Origin: Patiria pectinifera | Lineage: Eukaryota > Echinodermata > Asteroidea > Valvatida > Asterinidae | Direction: 5' to 3' | NCBI GenBank assembly: GCA_029964075.1 | Contig: CM057148.1 | Location: 26,963,916-27,027,915, forward strand | Length of the DNA stretch: 64,000 bases | Part shown: positions 58,901 to 64,000 of the stretch, in pieces | Layout: every line of letters begins with the position of its first letter | How positions within the stretch are numbered: position 1 is the stretch's first letter | Position numbers and translations under genes: made by a program | Notes under the pieces: generated by a model | The model's database searches: none | What the model saw: the letters and a program-made list of their open reading frames with translations, nothing else | Told to the model about the DNA's origin: nothing

Positions 58901-61900
58901 TGCAGTTGAGAACGGCCGAGGGAAGGAACGACCGCTGGTCGTTGTACCCCACGGAATTTCTCTTTACACGCCCGGCGAGGCGGCCGAGGAAGTGAACGGC
59001 CAGCGGCCGATATACCCACGAATATCTCGCCGCTATCTCGTTTGTCACCGCACTACCGAGATAGCTTAGGACGGCGAGGGCAGGGAACGACCTCTGTCGA
59101 TATACCCAACGAAACGTCCTCTTCTAGCTTACTAGCTCCCGAGCTAGCTGAAACAGTCAGGGGAAGGGAACGACCTCTGTCGATATACCCCACTGTACTC
59201 GTCTCGCTAGGCCCTAGCTCACCGCGAGCTTAGGGAAACGAACGGAGAACAGGGAACGGCCGAAACCGCTATATTCTTCGAAACGTTTCGCTAGTCCCTG
59301 AACGGCCGAAAGTCTGACTTCCGGAACAGGGGCCCCACGTGTGGGGCGACTAGCAGACCTTGTGGAGAATAACCGCACTTCTCTCCGGGGATATACGACG
59401 CACTGTCTCCCCTAAAGGTCTTTACGTATTTCTATGGAGTCATAAACTAAATGCACTTTTTTTTTTTTTTTTTACAAAGAAATATTATTATTAGATAACT
59501 GTACAACAGAAATAATAATAATAACTCAGGAAAGCCGACTCGGCTAAAATGGGATTGCACTTGATCCCAAAGGGAGAACCCACGATGCCTACCCGGCACT
59601 GGGCTAGTCCCGCGGTGCCGACCTGGCCCGCCGCACGTGGCGTCAGACAAAGGCTGAAAAACCTGCTACGTTACGTGCAAGAAAAACGAAAGCAAAATGA
59701 CTCCAAAATCACTCCAAATGAGAACTACTTAACTCAAACCAAACTCTACAGATTCTACACAACTCACTTGGTTGATAAATTCTATAAAACAGAAACTCTT
59801 AAAGCGAAAATCGTACAAAAACTCGTCAAAAGGCGAGAGCAAAAATATTTGCTTCTGCACGATGCCGTCGCTAAGAAAAAAGAGGAAGTATAATGGCGGA
59901 TTCATGACGTAGCATAATGGGTAGGCCCCGAGAGGGCGCTCGGTGGTTGATTAAATCTTTTAGCGTTTGAGCCTGTCGGCTGAATAAATATGCATATGTA
60001 GTAGCTATTTGGGTAAGTGAATGAAGTAGACCCTAACTATTTTCAACTACTGCTCCAAATTTACCATTTTTTTTCAGTCCAAATTTTGCTTGCTATTGGT
60101 TACATGTTCTTGAACGGGTGCAGGCCAGTTAGACTGATTCCAGTACCTTACAATTTTCCGGCATCTATAAATTGATCCATTTCATCTTTAGTGGAGTCAG
60201 GGAACCAGACTACTTGAACATTTTTGTTTTTCTTGGTTTTTGCAGTATTTTTGAACACAAAACTTCAAACATGTCAGTGTAACAATATTTGATCTGTTAT
60301 ACTAACCCCTCAAAATAGTTCATTTCTGAAAATTACAGCAAAAGCCAATGATGTACATTCCCTTTAAATCTGGATTATTTTTAAATTTGGTTTTAACTCC
60401 ACTATTCGGTTTCAATTTTGGAAACAGGATATTTGAAACAGGCCTGAAAAAATTCAGCCTTCCTTTTTTGGTGACACAGGCTAAAGAAAGCAACTGGAAC
60501 ATCCCCCAATTTGCTCTGTTGTCTCTGTAACTGCATTCACTCGCTAGTGGTCTTCTTGATATATATGTAAAGTATGAAGCACTATATAAATGTTAATTAC
60601 TATTATTATTGATAGCCTGCCCATTTGTGACCTGTTCTGTCAAAAGCAGACGCTTCTGGGCAGAGGTTGAAATTGAGATAGGGCCAAAAAAAGCTGTGGG
60701 GGGTGATTTTTATCGATTTTCAAATGTTTGCATATTTGTAATCCTGAACATGTCTAAAATATACTATAAAAGTTTGAAACTCTAATTTGAACTCTAAATA
60801 TAGTATTTTGGATGATTTGTTGAGGTATATCAGAAAATAAATGTCTGTTTTGTGACGTTCGTGGCCATTTTCTCCGTTTTCTACTTTTCAACACAATGAG
60901 CTTCAAAATAGCATAAATTTGCCCAGGAAATACAGGTTTCAAAAATTAAGCCACCTATTAAAAGGAAAAAAGAACATATGTTAACAATATGTAAAAATAT
61001 CATTTTCGACCTTATGCCCAGAAAAGTCTGATTTTGATAGAACAGGTCACATTTTACCTAAAAGAGAGTTCCAATTCGTTTTTGTTCAACATTACAGCTG
61101 TGGAGTGTTTTTGCAAAGGCCGAGTGGTCATTGAATCCTGCAAACTATACCCAGTCATCAGGAGGGCATTGCATGCGGTACCTCACTCGTCACTTTTTAT
61201 TGGCATGACTGTGAGAGCTGGATGGGAACTTCCAGTGACATCAGATAACCGTTATTCAGTTGGAAGAAAATTAGGATAACCGGATTTGGAAATCTCAGAT
61301 TCCTCCTACCACTATCACTAATGCCAATCACCTGGAGCAAGTTGCAGAAGGGCAAATTAGTGACATAGACTGTACAGGCAAACATGGCTGAAGGTTCCAC
61401 TGCTTTGATCAGGCATGCAACTGAGAATTTAGAAAAAATGTGGAAACTCCAGACCACGCAAGACTTTGTACAGTATTTTTTTCAATTTGTAATGGCATTC
61501 ACGAGAAGTTACAAACGAGGATATCAGCGGATCCGAGGAAAAGTTGCATGCCTGGCTTTCACTGGCCAAATGCTGCAAAATTTTCAGTCAGGCAAGGAGC
61601 AGCCCCAAAACAGAAAATGGTATCTTTTCACAGGGACCACTAAAAGTATGGTAACATTTAGAATTTTGTATAGTCTTTGTGATGTGCGCCTATATAGAAC
61701 ACTTGCAGATGCGTTCGATAATCGACGCGCGAAGGCGCGCCACGCCATGTTGTGGGACAGGCGTATATCTATCCATGCACATTTTGTCCCATAACATGGC
61801 GTCGTGCACCTTCGCGCGTCAATTATCGATCGAATGTTACGGTAGCTGTGGCTTTGATGAGCGCGATGAACAGTGAACACGGAGAAACAAAGACACACTG

Positions 61901-63269
61901 GTATGAGCTCAGCTTTATGGAAAGACTATCTTATTTTTAAGAACTCAATTCTACCGGGTCTTGTATAAATACAGAAGTATAACCTCAGACCATACGGCTG
62001 AAACAGCTTATGGGTATGGCTGGGTACCAGAATACAGGATTAGGAGACAGAAGATCGCAGATGAAGACTGGTCAGAGCATAGGGCTGAATCAGCTTATGG
62101 CTATGCCTCTGGTTTCCCAGGGAGAAGAAGGAAAACTCAATGAAAGTGGGGAAATGTTTCCGAGGGGTAACTTTGGGTGAAATTAGGAGATGTCATATTT
62201 AGGAAAACATAGCTTATATGACACCATTTTTGAGTAAAGTTAGACTGACCATGGACTGACATAATGGTCAGTCTGGGGGAGTACCCTTATGAGGTCATTT
62301 GTGACCTGTTCTGTCAAAAGCAAACGCTTCTGGGCAGAGGTTGAAATTAAGATAGGGTCAAAAAAAAGCTGTGGGGGTGATTTTTCATCGATTTTCTAAT
62401 TTTTGCATATTTGTAATCCTGAACATGTCTAAAATATACTATAAAAGTTTGAAACCCTAATTTGAACTCTAAATACAGTATTTTTGATGATTTGTTAAGG
62501 TATATCAGTTAAAGAAAATACTGTTTTGTGACATTCTTGGCCATTTTCTCCGTTTTCTACTTTTCGACACAATGAACTTCAAACTAGCATAACTCTGCCC
62601 AGGAATGACCGGTTTCAAAAATTAAACCACCTTTTTAAAGGAAAAAGAACATATTTTAACAATATGCAAAAATCTCATTTTTGACCTTATGCCCAGAAAA
62701 GTTTGATTTTGACAGAACAGGTCACATTTTCCCCTGTACAAGGGTGAAATCACAGTCTTGGTATGCTGTGGGTGTATTGCTTGGAAAAGAGTGACGTGAA
62801 GACCTTGGGGTGTAATGTGGAACACCTGTTGTGAGAGTGGCAGTATGGGTGCTCGGGGAAAGTCTAAATTTCAGTCTCACAGTATCGTCACGAATTGACA
62901 CATGTCCGCATGACATAAATGTGTGTATCTTTTGGCTGTTGAATTGAGAGGACTCACCCTTTGGCTGGTTTCTCCGTTTCTTCCTCGCTATCACTGCTGA
63001 TTGTGATCACGCTCGGGTTGGGACTCGGTGAGTCTGCTATCACAATGGGCTCCCGCTTGGTTGAATAGGAATCCTCTGCATTTGCACCGGTCAGCCTCTG
63101 GGTACTAGACTCTTGTTTAGTACTGCGGTTGTATCTTGTCGTCGGCTGGGTTGAGGCAGCGGGTTGGGCGGGGGGCGGGGGCTGGGTGATAGTTGAGGGC
63201 GGGGAGCTACCTCGGACACGTTTGGATTTCTGTGGTGATAAACTGCTGCTGAACGCCGCTGTATGTGTC
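51756..63269 (-). CDS. HIPK: HIPK-family protein kinase, C-terminal exons (partial gene)
   Basis: Two exons join in phase on the - strand: 63269-62958 and 52992-51756, stop TGA at 51758-51756. The encoded tail is about 515 residues. The first exon has KREPIVIADSPSP and SVITISSDSEEE, which match the SUMO-interacting segment of HIPK1-3. The second begins CEDKMCKACND, then has QRQNVVSCVTIRDTPDGSP, the HIPK NVxSCVTVxDSP motif. The end NIYSTFPLSPTKTHPP matches the conserved HIPK C-terminus. The kinase domain lies upstream, beyond the right edge. HIPKs are nuclear Ser/Thr kinases acting on transcription factors and corepressors. The intron holds a DIRS element and MITEs. Very confident in the family; paralogue number cannot be assigned. 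Confidence 0.92.
53041..53238 (+). repeat. M4-family MITE, left half (split)
   Basis: Begins TTTAAAGGGAATATACAACA and runs to the central hairpin CCAACGGTGGTCGGCCGAC. The other half is at 60034-60368 beyond the DIRS element. Confidence 0.8.
53243..53540. repeat. Large hairpin at the DIRS 3' end
   Basis: CCACAGAAGTGTGGGACGAG at 53247 and its complement at about 53512-53532, continuing through GTCTACGAGTGATACTTACC. The loop holds the ITR body. Followed by a second partial ITR copy (53523-53578). It may be the internal complementary region used by DIRS elements in replication, moved to the end, or a rearranged terminus. Confidence 0.65.
53928..54923 (-). pseudogene. DIRS tyrosine recombinase
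   Basis: Read from 54923: RSTRQIYDSRSRHYSRWC-like N-terminal SAM-type region (TRQIYDSR, SLFRANLSVGTIRNYRSAIA), then a frame break near 54440, then AFLLAAATARRSSEIHALT (the first catalytic Arg block) and, in another frame, ISxDTIARWV-like HGPASRDTIARWVVAAIKFA near the second block. At least two frame breaks. Family: DIRS/Ngaro YR, related to Cre/lambda-type recombinases. Confidence 0.85.
54898..56608 (-). pseudogene. DIRS reverse transcriptase, RNase H and putative methyltransferase-like domain
   Basis: From 56608: FLSSFFLTPKKAAGEWRPII and LKDAYLHVPI (RT palm), two one-base frame breaks near 56180 and 56160, then IMIFMYLDDWLIVGK (YLDD catalytic box) and FLGAEID. RNase H follows (IISTDASNEG; SVLIKTDNTTVVAYINKQGG; ENDIADSLSRG), with an in-frame TAG near 55550 where Trp is usual. 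The last part, DLFASAVNTQLPVF and a W-x-YAFPP stretch, resembles the DAM-like domain of DIRS elements (moderate confidence). Not functional. Confidence 0.87.
56502..58122 (-). pseudogene. DIRS gag-like region, several frames
   Basis: A possible start at 58122 (MEIGLNGGDSEV) opens a segment with repeated GSxxDPAG units (CCGGATCC repeats near 57945-58055), then frames with VDRLCADRIQRIADSKKW, MLAAAFRCLDEILRFS and a basic Gly/Arg-rich end (RQFSGRGRGGG). The order and composition resemble DIRS ORF1. No zinc knuckle seen. Frame breaks near 57760 and 57190. Confidence 0.6.
58130..59480 (-). other. DIRS 5' leader with degenerate repeats
   Basis: GC-rich, no credible gene. Between 58900 and 59290 a GGGAACGACC...TCGATATACCC motif recurs four to five times at about 60-90 bp. 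A 17-20 bp T-run near 59457 follows. Presumed promoter and leader of the element (inference). Confidence 0.45.
60034..60368 (+). repeat. M4-family MITE, right half (split)
   Basis: Continues the element begun at 53041: TTTTCAACTACTGC, GTCAGGGAACCAGACT, then ATGATGTACATTCCCTTTAAA, inverted to the left end. Joining it to 53238 restores the order seen at 20797-21326. Confidence 0.8.
60627..61050 (+). mobile_element. M3-family MITE, second copy
   Basis: 424 bp with ends GTGACCTGTTCTGTC and GACAGAAC-type complement (here GATAGAACAGGTCAC). ATTT on both sides is a possible 4 bp target duplication. Confidence 0.85.
61051..62300. other. Segment between two direct M3 copies
   Basis: 1.25 kb of intron. 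It contains a strong hairpin at 61709-61838 (ATAATCGACGCGCGAAGG and its complement) and a short duplication around 61990-62110 (GCTGAAACAGCTTATGG / GCTGAATCAGCTTATGG). The 136-residue frame at 61384-61794 has no family I recognise. Probably non-coding. Confidence 0.4.
61709..61838. repeat. Hairpin MITE with CpG-rich stem
   Basis: GATAATCGACGCGCGAAGG, GCCATGTTGTGGGAC and their near complements on the right arm, about 50 bp each, separated by a loop of about 30 bp. Confidence 0.78.
62301..62725 (+). mobile_element. M3-family MITE, third copy
   Basis: 425 bp, same orientation as 60627-61050. Ends GTGACCTGTTCTGTC and GACAGAACAGGTCAC are a perfect inverted pair over 15 bases; flanking ATTT again. 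Confidence 0.87.
62958..63269 (-). CDS. HIPK: HIPK penultimate exon in window
   Basis: Acceptor ATATTGCAG before 63269, donor AAAGG|GTGAGT at 62957; 312 bp, entered with one leftover base and left with two. It encodes SPQKSKRVRGSSPPSTITQ, a Pro/Gln/Thr-rich stretch and EPIVIADSPSPNPSVITISS followed by an acidic run. The hydrophobic VITI followed by SSDSEEE is a classic SUMO-interacting motif. Confidence 0.9.
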
Positions 63270-64000
63270 CTGCAATATAGCGCAAATAGAGTTGATCATA
63301 TGAATGGTGTATCATAGAAAGATAAACCTACAATCTTAACCATTCAACATGCCCATGCAATGTTAAACGTTTACTTGCTATGCCATCTGCACAGTAAAAT
63401 AAATTAAGTTTCCAAAGTATTTATTAAAATTAATCACATCAACTTTGACAACAGGCACGGATTATGCAACCAAAACTATGAGTAAGGTTAATCTATAATC
63501 TCTGTTGAGTTGGAAACATGCCTGGCGCCTGCACTTGGCGGTTAGTTTGCGTACTTCATTAAAAAATGACTTTTTCCTGGTCGTTCATTAACGGCTCTTT
63601 AAGAAAGTCTGCCAGCGGCAGATTACAAGCTTGAAATGTGTGGAGAATGACAAGGATCTAGTGATAGTTATCAGTGTTGCAATGAGTAGACCCATGTGTG
63701 GCAGTTAATAGGTGAGTAATGGGCAGAGACTCCAGGGAAGGCACAGTAACGGGAATGTCTAGGACAGCGGCAGATTACGACCCTGAATACACACTCTGTA
63801 TGACATGTGAGTCATACACCATACGCTCAGCCCGAGCAGCTATATATAGCAACTACTAGTTACTACTAGCTGCACACTACGGGAAGTCAGTAATTCCTGA
63901 CCTTTGACCTCCGAGTCAATTACAGATGTCAATGATTGGACTGGTTTTCAAGATGTAATAGAGTTGGTTGATCATTTCCTGACAAGCTGCATCTCAAATT
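63270..64000 (-). other. HIPK intron at the right edge
   Basis: No further exon recognised. A short duplicated segment, GGCAGATTACAAGC/GGCAGATTACGACC (63620 and 63770), is visible. The next exon lies outside the window. Confidence 0.6.

Larger units (their letters stand above)
53238..60033 (-). mobile_element. DIRS-type tyrosine-recombinase retrotransposon, decayed
   Basis: About 6.8 kb, GC-richer than its surroundings, read on the - strand: gag-like, reverse transcriptase, RNase H, a putative DAM-like domain, then a tyrosine recombinase. Inverted terminal repeats of about 150 bp: 53275-53420 matches the reverse complement of about 59885-60030 (ACATATGCATATTTATTCAG and GAGCGCCCTCTCGGGGCCTA). 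The left end also has a 300 bp hairpin (53243-53540, ACAGAAGTGTGGGACGAGTC and its complement). No integrase or protease. ITRs with a tyrosine recombinase define the DIRS group. Frameshifts and a stop show it is inactive. Confidence 0.9.
52993..62957 (-). other. Last HIPK intron (about 10 kb)
   Basis: The donor is AAAGG|GTGAGT (- strand, 62957) and the acceptor CATAG (52993). It contains an M4 MITE split by a DIRS retrotransposon, two M3 MITEs and a 1.25 kb segment between them. No host exon recognised inside. Confidence 0.85.

Noticed and set aside
59549..59893. 114-codon + strand open frame with a Lys/Arg-rich end
   Set aside because: Lies at the DIRS 5' end, antisense to the element, and runs into the terminal repeat. 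No family recognised; could be chance.

Overview
The window is eukaryotic nuclear DNA: multi-exon genes with GT/AG splice sites, AATAAA poly(A) signals, tRNA-derived SINEs, many hairpin-type MITEs, a satellite array, non-LTR and LTR remnants and a DIRS-type tyrosine-recombinase retrotransposon. HIPK and KIAA1549-family exons, a large NLR-type gene and moderately AT-rich DNA suggest an invertebrate deuterostome (echinoderm, hemichordate or amphioxus). I cannot name the species from sequence alone.

Layout. (1) 1-11416: the 3' part of a KIAA1549-like gene (+ strand), with four coding exons (3335-7649) and a ~3.7 kb 3' UTR ending at a poly(A) signal near 11370. (2) 11417-12896: nested foldback and MITE repeats. 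(3) 13058-19303: a complete seven-exon gene (+) for a 1391-residue protein. It has a signal peptide, four Ig-like domains, one membrane span with an ITIM-like motif just inside the membrane, then a NACHT NTPase and a short LRR tail on one 2.5 kb exon. This is the most unusual object in the window: an NLR tethered to the membrane by an Ig ectodomain, with no CARD, Death or PYD domain. (4) 19935-33084: a second, diverged copy of region 1, again with four intact KIAA1549-like exons but no 5' end in sight. It carries its own insertions (an RTE fragment, a solo LTR, a SINE and two foldback elements), while copy 1 carries a TTAA-flanked MITE that copy 2 lacks. (5) 33085-43320: SINE debris, a ~200 bp repeat (A) on both sides of a ~224 bp satellite (B) with about 20 units, a higher-order duplication and inverted flanks, then a Tigger-like MITE. 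(6) 43640-63269: the 3' end of a HIPK-family kinase gene on the - strand, with two coding exons (63269-62958 and 52992-51756), a ~10 kb intron and a probable ~8 kb 3' UTR. The intron holds a decayed DIRS element (about 53238-60033) that split an older MITE.

How the parts relate. KIAA1549 and HIPK genes are also neighbours in human (KIAA1549/HIPK2 at 7q34, KIAA1549L/HIPK3 at 11p13), so the backbone looks like an ancient linkage, here convergent and enlarged by duplication and by an Ig-NACHT receptor gene between the two KIAA1549 3' ends. All protein statements come from translating the sequence by eye; family calls rest on motif recognition, not on database searches.
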